DNA of 64,000 bases from Haloplanus sp. HW8-1 (GTDB taxonomy: Archaea > Halobacteriota > Halobacteria > Halobacteriales > Haloferacaceae), in assembly GCF_023703795.1 (NCBI RefSeq), contig NZ_CP098518.1, forward strand, positions 2,294,001-2,358,000, written 5' to 3'. This document shows positions 25,463 through 34,203 of this stretch, piece by piece; the stretch's first letter is position 1; every line of letters starts with the position of its first letter. Position numbers and translations under genes: made by a program. Below the pieces are notes generated by a model. It searched no databases. It had not been told where the DNA came from and worked only from the letters and a program-made list of their open reading frames with translations.

Positions 25463-26245
25463 ATGCAACGGACCATCGACGCGGCCACCGTCACCCACCT
25501 CGCCGACCGGTTGGTCGAGGCCTACCGGACGGGCGAGAGCCTCGACTCCCTCTCTCCGTCGCTGACCGTCGCCGACGGCTACGCGATCCAGCGGGCGGCC
25601 ATCGACCGCCGCACGGACGCGGAAGGACCGCCCGTCGGCTACAAGGTGGGCTTCACCTCGGTGGCGATCCAGGAGGAACTCGGCGTCGCGGAGCCGGCGT
25701 CCGGGCGCGTCCTCGCGGACACGGTTCGTTCGGAGGGTCGACTGGACGACGGCCTGATCGACCCGAAAGTCGAACCGGAACTCGCCGTGGTGCTCGCCGA
25801 CCCACTCGATCCGCCCGTGACTCCGGTCCACGTCCTCGCAGCGACGGCGGCGGTCGTCCCCGTGATCGAGGTCGTCGACTCGCGGCTCGACGACTGGGCG
25901 GTCGACGCCGGCAGCGCCGTCGCCGACAACGCCCTCGCCGCCCGGCTGGTTCAGGGCGACCGGGTCGCCGACACCTCGACGCTCGATTTGCCTCTCGAAG
26001 GCGTCGAAGTCAGACGGAACGGGGAGCGGGTCGCGACGGGCGTCGGCGCCGACGTACTCGGCGGGCCGGCACGGGTGGTGGCTTGGCTCGCCGGAGCGCT
26101 CGCCGACCGCGGGGAGCGACTCGCGGCCGGCGACCTCGTCTCGACGGGGTCGCTCACGTCGCTCGTCCCCCTCGATCCGGGCGATACCGTCGAAGCGCGG
26201 TTCGCGTCGCTCGGCTCGGTGACCGTCTCGCGGCCGCGACCCTGA
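25463..26245 (+). CDS. 2-keto-4-pentenoate hydratase / FAH-family protein
   Basis: 260-aa enzyme of the fumarylacetoacetate hydrolase-related hydratase/decarboxylase family (MhpD/TesE/4-oxalocrotonate decarboxylase type). VGYKVGFTSVAIQEELGV and the metal-ligand region KVEPELAVVL with the later VIEVVDSRLDDW are typical; the Glu and Asp residues would hold Mg2+. ATG 25463 is strongly supported by an AGGAGGG site a few bases upstream. No meta-cleavage pathway genes are nearby, so the true substrate is open. Confidence 0.83.
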   Translation: MQRTIDAATVTHLADRLVEAYRTGESLDSLSPSLTVADGYAIQRAAIDRRTDAEGPPVGYKVGFTSVAIQEELGVAEPASGRVLADTVRSEGRLDDGLIDPKVEPELAVVLADPLDPPVTPVHVLAATAAVVPVIEVVDSRLDDWAVDAGSAVADNALAARLVQGDRVADTSTLDLPLEGVEVRRNGERVATGVGADVLGGPARVVAWLAGALADRGERLAAGDLVSTGSLTSLVPLDPGDTVEARFASLGSVTVSRPRP

Positions 26246-26290
26246 TCTGCCCGGCGAGAGATTCAAGCCGGTGACGGCCAAGGTCTACCC

Positions 26291-26908
26291 ATGCCATCGA
26301 CGGTCGTCCACCTCGCCATCGGCGGCGTCGTCGCCGCCGCGTTGCTGGGTGTGGACTTCGATCGACGGACCGTCGCCGTCGTCCTCGCCGCCACGGCGGT
26401 GCCCGACCTGGATACGTTCGTCGGACTCGTCGTCCAGGGTGCCCACCGCGCGCTGTTGCACACGCTCGTCCTGCCCGCGCTCGTGGGGGTCGCCCTCGCG
26501 TACGACACCAGGGGTCGGGACGGCTCGCGGCTCCGCGACCGGTGGGGCGACCGGGGCGTCAGGGTTGCGTGGGTCGCGCTCGTGGCACTGATCGTCGGCG
26601 GGATCCTCCCCGATCTGATGACCAACGGCGTCAACGCCTTCTATCCGCTCTATGATCGGTTTCTGACCGTCGACGGCGAACTCCTGCTGTCGAACCAGCG
26701 GGGGATCGTCCAGACGTTCGTCGACCTGTCGGCCGACCCCGAACGGACGACTGCGAACACCCACTACTGGACGGGCGTCGATCCGACTCGGGGGGCGGAA
26801 CCGGAGACCGTCGAACGGATCTTCCCGATCGTCCGGTCCGGCTTCCAGTTGCTCGTAGTCGTCCTCGGCGGTGTCACCCTCGGCGCACGATTTTTCGAGG
26901 AACGGTAG
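26291..26908 (+). CDS. YdjM/DUF457-like membrane-bound metal-dependent hydrolase
   Basis: 205-aa membrane protein with four to five spans. The N-terminal STVVHLAIGG His, the AVPDLDTFV Asp pair and the GAHRALLHTLVLP histidines match the YdjM/DUF457 putative hydrolase pattern. The long polar loop (residues about 135-175) would face one side of the membrane. Substrate unknown. It is 45 bases after the FAH-type gene on the same strand. Confidence 0.75.
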   Translation: MPSTVVHLAIGGVVAAALLGVDFDRRTVAVVLAATAVPDLDTFVGLVVQGAHRALLHTLVLPALVGVALAYDTRGRDGSRLRDRWGDRGVRVAWVALVALIVGGILPDLMTNGVNAFYPLYDRFLTVDGELLLSNQRGIVQTFVDLSADPERTTANTHYWTGVDPTRGAEPETVERIFPIVRSGFQLLVVVLGGVTLGARFFEER

Positions 26909-26946
26909 GCCGCGCTTTGATGTGCCTGTGGCCGTAACGCCGGACG

Positions 26947-28365
26947 ATGGGCACCGAGACCGCCCTCCTGTGGCTCCGGCGCGATCTTCGACTCCACGAC
27001 AATCCGGCCCTCGTCGCTGCGGCGGGAGCCGATCGGCTGCTCCCGGTGGTTGCCGTCGACCCCCGTCGCTACGGCACTGCGGCCTACGGTGGTTCGGACT
27101 CCTTCGATTTCGAGAAGACCGGCGGCCGTCGCACGGCCTTCCGGTGTGAAGCCCTGGCCGACCTGCGCGCTCGCCTCCGCACCCGTGGGAGCGACCTCGT
27201 CGTGCGGACCGGGGAGCCGGAGGTGGTGATCCCGACGCTGGCCGACCGCGTCGACGCCGACGCCGTCCACGTCCACACCCGTCCGACGCCCGAGGAACGT
27301 GCAGTCGAGGCGTGGGTCGAGGACGCCCTCGGCGCGACGCTCGTCCGACATTGGGGACACACTCTGTATCACCCCGACGACCTGCCCGAGGACGTGGCCG
27401 ACATCGAGGACACCTACACCCCCTTCCGCAAGCGAGTCGAGTCCGCGGCGACGGTGCGGGATCCCCGCCCCGTTCCGGACCTGCCGGCACGACCGGCCGT
27501 CGATCCCGGCCCGGTGCCGGCACCCGCCGACCTCGGGGTCGACGCCGAACCTGACGACGACCGCGCAGTCCTCGCGTTCGAGGGCGGTGAGACCGCCGGT
27601 CTGGCGCGAGTCGAGGCGTATCTCTGGGAGACCGACTCGCTCCGGACGTACAAGGAGACCCGAAACGAGTTGGTAGGCCGGGACTACTCCTCGAAGCTCT
27701 CACCGTGGCTGAACGAGGGCTGTCTCTCGCCGCGACGGGTGAACGCCGAGATCGACCGCTACGAGGAGCGCCGTGTCGCCAACGACTCGACGTACTGGCT
27801 CCGGTTCGAACTGCGCTGGCGGGACTTCTTCCAGTTTCAGTTCGCCAAACACGGAGCGACCGCGTTCACTCCGGGTGGCATTCGCCGTCGCGACGTCGAC
27901 TGGGTCGACGACGAGACGGCACTCGACCGGTGGAAGCGCGGTCAGACGGGGATCCCCTTCGTCGACGCCAACATGCGAGAACTGAACCGGACGGGCTACA
28001 TGTCGAACCGCGGCCGGCAGAACGTCGCCTCCTTTCTCGCGAACGACCTTCGGATCGACTGGCGCAAAGGGGCCGCCTACTTCGAAACGCGACTGATCGA
28101 TTACGATCCCGCGTCGAACTACGGCAACTGGGCGTACGTCGCCGGCGTCGGCAACGACGCCCGGAACCGCTCGTTCGACGTCCTCGCTCAGGCGAAGCGG
28201 TACGATCCGGACGCCGAGTACGTGACTCGGTGGGTCCCCGAACTCGACGCCCTCCCCCCGGAGTACGCACACGAACCGTGGCGACTCACCGCCGACGGGA
28301 CGGCCGCCCACGGCGTCGAACTCGGTGTCGACTACCCGCGGCCGATGGTCGACCTCGACGGATGA
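26947..28365 (+). CDS. cryD: Cryptochrome DASH / photolyase-family flavoprotein
   Basis: 472-aa FAD-binding photolyase-superfamily protein. N-terminal alpha/beta domain begins LLWLRRDLRLHDNPAL. The FAD domain has DYSSKLSPWLNEGCLSPR, ELRWRDFFQF, TGYMSNRGRQNVASFL and DYDPASNYGNWAYVAGVGND. The GYMSNRGRQNVASF and ASNYGNW variants favour the DASH group, which repairs CPDs mainly in single-stranded DNA or acts as a photoreceptor. The stop overlaps the start of a ferredoxin gene (ATGA). Start ATG 26947 gives the standard family N-terminus. Confidence 0.92.
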   Translation: MGTETALLWLRRDLRLHDNPALVAAAGADRLLPVVAVDPRRYGTAAYGGSDSFDFEKTGGRRTAFRCEALADLRARLRTRGSDLVVRTGEPEVVIPTLADRVDADAVHVHTRPTPEERAVEAWVEDALGATLVRHWGHTLYHPDDLPEDVADIEDTYTPFRKRVESAATVRDPRPVPDLPARPAVDPGPVPAPADLGVDAEPDDDRAVLAFEGGETAGLARVEAYLWETDSLRTYKETRNELVGRDYSSKLSPWLNEGCLSPRRVNAEIDRYEERRVANDSTYWLRFELRWRDFFQFQFAKHGATAFTPGGIRRRDVDWVDDETALDRWKRGQTGIPFVDANMRELNRTGYMSNRGRQNVASFLANDLRIDWRKGAAYFETRLIDYDPASNYGNWAYVAGVGNDARNRSFDVLAQAKRYDPDAEYVTRWVPELDALPPEYAHEPWRLTADGTAAHGVELGVDYPRPMVDLDG

Positions 28366-28703
28366 CCGACCGCTGTGACGTGGTGTACGTCCGGGTCGAA
28401 GACGGCGACGACGACGACCTCCTGGTCGCGCCAGTGGGCACCACGCTCCGGGCGGCCCTGCTCGACGCCGGGCACTCGCCGTACACCCGACTCACCAAGC
28501 GGGCGAACTGCGGCGGACGGGGACTGTGTGCGACCTGTGGCGTCCGCATCGACGGGGGCGAGACGTCGCCGGAACACTGGCACGACGAACTGGCGGCGCA
28601 GTGGGGGTATCCGCGTCTCTCCTGTCGAATCGAACTGGCGGAGGACTTGCGGGTACGGATTCCGGAGAAAGTGATCTGGGGACGACGGGAGACCGACGGG
28701 TGA
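28362..28703 (+). CDS. [2Fe-2S] ferredoxin coupled to cryptochrome
   Basis: 113-aa ferredoxin with cluster ligands in NCGGRGLCATCG (C-x5-C-x2-C) and a fourth cysteine in RLSCRIEL. This short-spaced pattern differs from the frameshifted plant-type ferredoxin at 8820. ATG 28362 overlaps the cryptochrome stop by four bases, so the proteins are made together. It may supply electrons to the cryptochrome flavin; that is inferred from the coupling. Confidence 0.87.
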   Translation: MTDRCDVVYVRVEDGDDDDLLVAPVGTTLRAALLDAGHSPYTRLTKRANCGGRGLCATCGVRIDGGETSPEHWHDELAAQWGYPRLSCRIELAEDLRVRIPEKVIWGRRETDG

Positions 28704-28764
28704 TCGGGATCGGAGGGTCGGCGAGGGCGAGGCGGGTCGATCGTCGGTCGCGACGGGGGCGCGC

Positions 28765-28950
28765 TCAGGCGGGACGCCCGTCGACGTCGGTGCCGACGAG
28801 GTAGGTACCGATCGTCAGCAGCGCCGCGGCCGCGACCGAGAGCAGATCGACGGTCAAGGCGGTTCCCGGAAAGATCACCGGGTAGAAGGCCACCGTGCCG
28901 ACGATCATCAGAACGATCCCGAACAGTCCTCGCTGCGTGAGGCCGAGCAT
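28765..28950 (-). CDS. Small two-span membrane protein
   Basis: 61-aa hydrophobic protein with two predicted spans (LFGIVLMIVGTVAFYPVIF and LLSVAAAALLTIGTYLV) and a short polar C-terminus. Start at ATG 28950, where a methionine precedes the first span; an in-frame start at 28974 is possible. No recognised family. Confidence 0.55.
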   Translation of the reverse strand: MLGLTQRGLFGIVLMIVGTVAFYPVIFPGTALTVDLLSVAAAALLTIGTYLVGTDVDGRPA

Positions 28951-29023
28951 ACACGCCTCTCCGTCCCCAGTCACATAATTGATTACGCTTTCCGTCTCGG
29001 CGGAGGGCAGGGGCGGACGGCGG

Positions 29024-29284
29024 TCAGCGACCGTGCTCGTGGCCGAGGAGAAGGGCCGTGGCGTTCACGAACAACAGGCCGGCGAAGACCGTCGCCTGCT
29101 GGCCTTGGAGGCCGCCGGCGAGAAGCGGCAGATAGAGGAAGGGCAACGCCACCGCGACCCAGAAGGCGACAAAGCGGAGGGGAGCGGTGACGACTTCGAG
29201 ACTCCACCGCAACGGCCAGGAGTCGACCAGTTCGGTCAGGCGGGGCAAGCGGTCGGTGGGGAGGGTCGGGGACGAGTTCGACAT
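29024..29284 (-). CDS. Small membrane protein
   Basis: 86-aa protein with a polar 25-residue start and two hydrophobic spans (FVAFWVAVALPFLYLPLLAG and ATVFAGLLFVNATALLLG), ending GHEHGR. Start at ATG 29284. Function unknown; same strand as the preceding 61-aa membrane protein, 73 bases away. The 267-base region upstream (29285-29551) has an AT-rich patch at about 29417-29466 but no gene I recognise. Confidence 0.55.
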   Translation of the reverse strand: MSNSSPTLPTDRLPRLTELVDSWPLRWSLEVVTAPLRFVAFWVAVALPFLYLPLLAGGLQGQQATVFAGLLFVNATALLLGHEHGR

Positions 29285-29551
29285 CGGGGACACCTTGCCA
29301 GGCCGTTGAATCCGGAACGTCATATACCCCGACGAGCGTTGGCGTCGTTTCGGGGATTTTCACCGTCGGTCGCCACGGGGTCGTACGATTTACTACGTGC
29401 GTTCGTCGACGATAACGTTTCACGAGCGTATCTAATTCTTTTATTCACCTCTCTGTTATAGAATCAATCACTGCGCCGAACGCGGCGACGTGGGCGGTCC
29501 CGAACCGGTGTTCTCTTAACCACGGTGTCGCGTAAGTCTTGACGAACGTTC

Positions 29552-30241
29552 ATGTCGGACGCGAGTGCCACCACCGAGCGGCAAGTCGACAGCAACCTGT
29601 TCATCACCGTCTCAGGTCCTCCGGGGTGTGGTGCGACGACGCTCACCGAGGGTCTCGCGGAGACTCTCGACTGTGGATACGTCATCGGCGGCGACATCTT
29701 CCGCGATCTCGCGGCGGACCGCGGGCTGTCTCTCCAGCAACTCATCGCCAAGGCGGAGGAAGACGACGAGATCGATCGGGCGCTCGATCGGCGACTGCGC
29801 CGCATCGCCGAACAGTGGGGCGCAGCGAACAAGCCGTTCGTCCTCGAATCCAGGCTCGCAGGCTGGCTGGCCGGCAACCGCGCGGACCTACGGATCTGGC
29901 TCGACGCGCCCGAGGAGGTTCGCATCGAACGCCTCAGCGACTACGAAGTGAGCTACGAGATCGAGCGTCCCGACGAGCGCGCGACCGAGGACGTTCGCCT
30001 CGAAGAACTCGACGACGAGGATGCGATCGGCCCCCTATTGCGCGTCCGCGAGGTCAGCGAAGCCGGCCGCTACCAGAGCTACTACGGTATCGACGTGGAG
30101 GATCAGTCGTTCTACGACATTTCGATCAACACCGCGCGGTGGGATGCCGACACCGTCCTCGACATCGTGCTCTCGGCAGTCGAAGGGTACGACCCCGCGA
30201 CCGACGAGGGAGCGTTCACTACCCGCGACGTGGACCTCTGA
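29552..30241 (+). CDS. Cytidylate-kinase-like protein with altered Walker A
   Basis: 229 aa, related to archaeal (d)CMP kinases by its overall layout: P-loop region near residue 21, VIGGDIFRDLAADRG, DDEIDRALDRRL, the LESRLAGWLA segment and LIWLDAPEEVRIERL-type lid (here LRIWLDAPEEVRIERL). The P-loop reads GPPGCGATT, so the near-invariant Walker A lysine is Ala. This may be a paralogue with a non-kinase or regulatory role. A CTCTTAACC element precedes the gene. The 3' end is followed by a convergent transporter gene. Confidence 0.78.
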   Translation: MSDASATTERQVDSNLFITVSGPPGCGATTLTEGLAETLDCGYVIGGDIFRDLAADRGLSLQQLIAKAEEDDEIDRALDRRLRRIAEQWGAANKPFVLESRLAGWLAGNRADLRIWLDAPEEVRIERLSDYEVSYEIERPDERATEDVRLEELDDEDAIGPLLRVREVSEAGRYQSYYGIDVEDQSFYDISINTARWDADTVLDIVLSAVEGYDPATDEGAFTTRDVDL

Positions 30242-30254
30242 AGGCTCTCCGAGG

Positions 30255-31196
30255 TCACTCGTCGCCGCTCCGTCCCAGGACCGACGCGCGGAGTCGCGGG
30301 AGTTCGGTCCGGAGCATCCGGCGCTTGATGAGGATGAACCCGACGAAGATCAACCCGAAGCCGCCCACCGTGGCCGGCGAGAGCCCCTCGTCAAGGAAGA
30401 CCCACCCCGCGAGTGCCGCGAAGACCGGCGTGATGTAGGAGACGAGGTTGATCTCGACGGCGCCCAGTTCGGCGAGCAGGTCGAAATAGAGGAGGTAGCC
30501 GAGCGCGCTAGCGGCGAGGGAGAGGTACGCGAGCGCGAGGAGTCCGGTCGCCGAGAGCGTCACGTCGGCGACCGACTCCCCGAACGCGACGGAGACGCCG
30601 TGCATCAGGAGGGCGCCGCCGATCATCGACCACGCCTCCATCGTCTCGATGCGCAACTCGGCGTCGATCCGCCGGGTGAGTACCGATCCGAGCGAGAAGG
30701 CCACCGCGGCGCCGAAGACGAGCAGTTTCGCGGCGACGTCACCCGTCAACAGCGCCTCGGGTTCGGGACGGGCGAGGACGACGACGCCGAGCAGCCCGCA
30801 CAGGAGGCCGGCGACCCCGGCGGCGGTCAGCCGCTCGTCGGGGAGGAACGCGCGGGCGAACCCGGTGGTCAGCACCGGGCTGAGGCTGACGATGACCGCT
30901 GCGACGGCGCTGGTCACCGCGGGGTCGGTCTCGCCGATGAAGAGCAGGACGTGGTAGCCGGCGATCAGGAGTGTCGATCCGACGGCGACGAGTGCCCACT
31001 CGCCGCGGCCGCGGGGAATCGGATCGTCGACCACCCAGGCGGCGTACCCGAGCATGAGGATCCCGGCGATGTCGTACCGGACCGCCGCGAAGAGGACGGG
31101 CGGGAAGTAGTCGAGCCCGGCCTTGATGGCCATGAACGCCGACCCCCAGACGGCCGCGAGGGCGAGAAAGAGCCCGAGGTTTCGGTAGCGGGACAC
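30255..31196 (-). CDS. EamA/DMT-family permease
   Basis: 313-aa membrane protein with about ten spans in two EamA repeats (AAVWGSAFMAIKAGLDYFPP in the first and YITPVFAALAGWVFLDEGLS in the second). Drug/metabolite transporter superfamily; substrate cannot be predicted. It lies 25 bases downstream of the CBS gene on the same strand, so the two are probably co-transcribed. Confidence 0.87.
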   Translation of the reverse strand: MSRYRNLGLFLALAAVWGSAFMAIKAGLDYFPPVLFAAVRYDIAGILMLGYAAWVVDDPIPRGRGEWALVAVGSTLLIAGYHVLLFIGETDPAVTSAVAAVIVSLSPVLTTGFARAFLPDERLTAAGVAGLLCGLLGVVVLARPEPEALLTGDVAAKLLVFGAAVAFSLGSVLTRRIDAELRIETMEAWSMIGGALLMHGVSVAFGESVADVTLSATGLLALAYLSLAASALGYLLYFDLLAELGAVEINLVSYITPVFAALAGWVFLDEGLSPATVGGFGLIFVGFILIKRRMLRTELPRLRASVLGRSGDE

Positions 31197-31221
31197 GGAA
31201 CCTCTCGGCCCGGACGCTCAC

Positions 31222-31755
31222 TCAACGTTTCGATTCCGCACGCTGATCGCGAACCGCCCGCAGCACGTCCTGCCGGGCGACGATGCCGACGAGTCGGCCG
31301 TCTTCGACGACCGGGAGGCGGTTGATGTCGCGCTCGTCGTCGGCAAGCAGGTCGAGGATCGTATCGAGGTCGGTGTCGGGTGTGACCGTCACCACCTCCG
31401 TGGTCATCACCTCGCTGATCGGCCGGTTGGCGTTCCGTGCGAGGTCGATTCCGAGGTCGAGGTCGTCCCACGACACGTCGACAGCGTAGGTGAGCGTCTC
31501 GGTAAAGGGCGGGAGGCCGATCGGAATCCACAGGGTCCGGTCCTCGGTCTGGAACAGGTGGACGAGGTCGTGCTTGGTGACGATCCCGACGACGCGGCCG
31601 CCGTCGCCCCGAGACGTCTCCGATTCCTCGTTCTCGACGACTGGGAAGCCGTTGAAGTCGACCCGCGCGAGGCGGCCGAGCACTTCGCTCACCTCGTCGT
31701 CGGGGGCGACCGTCTCGACGTCGGTCTCCATCAGCGACCGGGCTGTCAGGGACAT
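31222..31755 (-). CDS. CBS-domain pair protein
   Basis: 177-aa cytoplasmic protein made of two CBS motifs: ARSLMETDVETVAPDDEVSE...GIVTKHDLVHLF and SEVMTTEVVTVTPDTDLDT...GIVARQDVLRAV. Such Bateman modules bind adenine nucleotides and report energy state. The start at ATG 31755 opens the first CBS repeat; the longer frame to 31827 adds unrelated residues. It is the first gene of a two-gene unit with the EamA permease. Confidence 0.9.
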   Translation of the reverse strand: MSLTARSLMETDVETVAPDDEVSEVLGRLARVDFNGFPVVENEESETSRGDGGRVVGIVTKHDLVHLFQTEDRTLWIPIGLPPFTETLTYAVDVSWDDLDLGIDLARNANRPISEVMTTEVVTVTPDTDLDTILDLLADDERDINRLPVVEDGRLVGIVARQDVLRAVRDQRAESKR

Positions 31756-31839
31756 GGTCGACGCGACGAGTGACGCAGTGGTAGGCTTTGCGGGTCGTCC
31801 CAGCCAATAGTAGAACTGGCCACACACACTGGGGAGCGT

Positions 31840-32150
31840 ATGACCGACACGCTGTTTCTGTCGAGCGAGGACGTCGCCGGACTGGCGACGCCCGCCGAGT
31901 ACGTCGACGCCGTGCGCTACCGCCAGCGTGGTGAGGGGGAACCGGCCGAACCCGGACGGCGCTGTACATCGAGATGCCGTCCGGGCTGTTCACCTCGTAT
32001 GCCGCCGTTCTGCCCGGGACGGGGGCGATGGGCGGGTACACGTACAGCGCGGGCTTCGAAGCGGGCGACGCGTGGTTCGTCACGCCGCTCTACGACGCCG
32101 ACTCCGGAGAACCGCTCGCCATCCTCGACGGCGCGAGCATGAACCCGTTC
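31840..32150 (+). pseudogene. Ornithine cyclodeaminase/mu-crystallin-family gene, frameshifted and truncated
   Basis: The frame from ATG 31840 gives LFLSSEDVAGLATPAEYVDAV, the N-terminus of the OCD family. After AEP (about 31950) one base is missing. The adjacent frame continues RTALYIEMPSGLFTSYAAVLPG, then GGYTYSAGF, and SMNPFKAGA, which are the next conserved OCD segments. Similarity ends at about 32150, so the NAD-binding two-thirds of the usual 320-340 aa is gone. The remaining downstream bases form an unrelated acidic extension. Confidence 0.83.
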
Positions 32151-32246
32151 AAGGCCGGCGCCCGTCACGAGGGCGACGGCGCCGCCGACGAAGACGAGAC
32201 AGCCGAGTGCGACGAACGCCTGCCCGACGGTGTCGCTGCGTGACAT
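32150..32246 (-). pseudogene. Possible N-terminal fragment of a small membrane protein at the OCD breakpoint
   Basis: On the minus strand ATG 32246 opens MSRSDTVGQAFVALGCLVFVGGAVALV, a convincing membrane-anchor N-terminus. It then runs into the reverse complement of the OCD relic at about 32150 and loses meaning. It may be a gene start joined to the OCD fragment by a deletion, or chance. Confidence 0.3.
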
Positions 32247-32249
32247 CCG

Positions 32250-33317
32250 CTACTCCAGTCGATACCGCAACAGCGCCGCGATCCCGCCGAGGTTCTTCAG
32301 TCGCTGGCCGGGTTCGAACTCGCCCGAGAAGACGACGGCGTCGCCGCCCTGCCGTTCCACGGTCGTGATGATCTCGTCGGCGTCGACGTCCCACTCGCCC
32401 TCCCCCTGTCGCTCCTCGCGCAGGCGGTCGTCGAGGACGAGCAACGTCTCGACGGCGCCGTACTCGGCGGCCTCGGCCACCGCCTCGGGGCCGTAGGTCG
32501 CCTTCTCGCCCGTCGCCATCCGCTCGCTCAACTCGTCGATGAGTTCCGCCTCTCGGGCGATTCGCGTCTCGTCTTGGACGTCCTCGACCGCCCCACGTTT
32601 CAGCACCTCGTGGACGCCTCGGTCGCCGACACCCGAGGTGTCGACGGTGGTCGTCATCTCGGCCACGTCGGGAAACTCGTCCTCGAAGTGATCCAGGGCG
32701 TCCTGTTTGGTGAAGCCGGGACCGGCGAGGATGATTGCGTCGGGGTCGAGATGCGAGAGCGCCTCGCCCAATTCGTGGAACAGTTCCGAGCGCGGCCGGG
32801 CGTACTCCCCCTTGCCCGTCGGCCGGGTGAAGGAGGCGTACTCCTCGGTACCGTACTGGGCGACCGTGTGGACGTGGGCCTCTCCCTCCTCGACGGTGGC
32901 GATGGCGACGTCGGGGTTCTCAGCCGCCGCCTCGGCTTCCTCGATGCGCTCTATCTGATCCGGCTTGAAGTGCTTCTCGATCGTCAACTCGTCGTGTTCC
33001 TCGACGTTGAGCGTGTGGTGGTGGCCCAGTTGGTCCTCGCGAGAACAGCCGACGATGACGCCGCTCACCCGCAGTCGGTTGGCGAAGCGAGCGAACTCCA
33101 CCTCCTCGACCTCGAGGGTGACGTGGATGTGTTCGCGCTCGCCGCCGGTGTCGCGCATCCGGTCGTCGTCGCGCTGGATGCGCCGACTCGTGTCGCCCTC
33201 GACGTCGTCGCCAGGTTCGAGGACGTAGGACAGGTGCCAGAGGTCGTCGACGTTCTCGGGGACGACCGTCAGCCGGGTCTTCCCCTCCTCGCCGCGACCA
33301 CGGCTCTGGATTCGCAT
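32250..33317 (-). CDS. pelA: mRNA surveillance / ribosome rescue factor pelota
   Basis: 355-aa aPelota (Dom34), the eRF1-like protein that with aABCE1 and aEF1A splits stalled ribosomes. It starts [21 protein letters not shown] at ATG 33317. Residues 1-130 form the Sm-like domain, with [23 protein letters not shown]. The middle domain has [18 protein letters not shown] and [18 protein letters not shown]. The C-terminal domain ends [18 protein letters not shown]. Length is standard. The next translation-rescue gene, rqcH, is 5.6 kb away, with DUF4013 and two kinase genes between. Confidence 0.95.
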   Translation of the reverse strand: MRIQSRGRGEEGKTRLTVVPENVDDLWHLSYVLEPGDDVEGDTSRRIQRDDDRMRDTGGEREHIHVTLEVEEVEFARFANRLRVSGVIVGCSREDQLGHHHTLNVEEHDELTIEKHFKPDQIERIEEAEAAAENPDVAIATVEEGEAHVHTVAQYGTEEYASFTRPTGKGEYARPRSELFHELGEALSHLDPDAIILAGPGFTKQDALDHFEDEFPDVAEMTTTVDTSGVGDRGVHEVLKRGAVEDVQDETRIAREAELIDELSERMATGEKATYGPEAVAEAAEYGAVETLLVLDDRLREERQGEGEWDVDADEIITTVERQGGDAVVFSGEFEPGQRLKNLGGIAALLRYRLE

Positions 33318-33379
33318 ACTGGAGCCTCGCCGTCCACGGGGACATAGCTTGCCATTCGACCTCGCTTCCTGCCGACCCC

Positions 33380-34084
33380 TCAGACTGCCGGCTGCTCCGT
33401 ACTCGTCTCGCCGTCCTCGTCGTGGACCGTCAGCCCGCGGGCGTCCCCCCAGGCGTGACCGACGATGTAGTACGCCGCGACGACGGCGTAGAAGCTCACG
33501 AACGCCCCGACGAACGTGCCGACGAACGGAACGACGCTGAGCAGTCCCGTGACGACCCCCGCCCCGAGGACGACGACGAAGCCGAGCAGCCACGCCGTTG
33601 CGTAGGTGCCCGAGGTGAGGACGGGGCGCAGGTCGCTGACGGCGAAGCCTGCGCCGAACGATCCCTGTTCCGCGTAGTTGGCGACCGCCGCCGGGACGAC
33701 GTACGCCGCGAGCAGGCCGACGACGAGCGCCAGCAGCCCGCCGACGAACGTCACGCCGCCAACCAGCAGCCCACTCCGGGGTCCCGGCCCCGCGACCACC
33801 GCGGCGATCCCCGCGGTCAGGGCGATCAGCAGGCCGGGGACGATCCCGTAGACGAACGCGATAGCGACGGCGTAGAGGCCGTCGCGCCCGAGATCGCCCC
33901 AGTTCGCGAATCGTGGCGGCGTGTCGTCGCCGTGCATCGTCGCTCGCAGGACTCGGACCAGGTAGCCGGCGACGAAGACGACGGGAACGAGCAGGAACCC
34001 GAAGAACGTCAACAAGCCGCCGATCAGGACCGTCTTTACCCAGTCGTCGCTCGTCCGCAGGTAGGTGAGTGATTCGTTGATCAT
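33380..34084 (-). CDS. DUF4013 family membrane protein
   Basis: 234-aa protein with about five to six spans matching the DUF4013 pattern: early [20 protein letters not shown], a [16 protein letters not shown] linker typical of the family, and late [18 protein letters not shown]. Function unknown. Start ATG 34084. It is downstream of, and on the same strand as, the 707-aa kinase (119-base gap), so it could be an output partner in that locus. Confidence 0.87.
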   Translation of the reverse strand: MINESLTYLRTSDDWVKTVLIGGLLTFFGFLLVPVVFVAGYLVRVLRATMHGDDTPPRFANWGDLGRDGLYAVAIAFVYGIVPGLLIALTAGIAAVVAGPGPRSGLLVGGVTFVGGLLALVVGLLAAYVVPAAVANYAEQGSFGAGFAVSDLRPVLTSGTYATAWLLGFVVVLGAGVVTGLLSVVPFVGTFVGAFVSFYAVVAAYYIVGHAWGDARGLTVHDEDGETSTEQPAV

Positions 34085-34203
34085 GGTACCGAGCAGGACG
34101 GCCGATCCGCGTGTTGCTCTGTAACGTATAACGTGCCTGACGGTATTAAAGGTAGCATGTCTGACAGTCACTCGCTCCCGGCTGTTCGGCGGGGACAGCC
34201 CTC

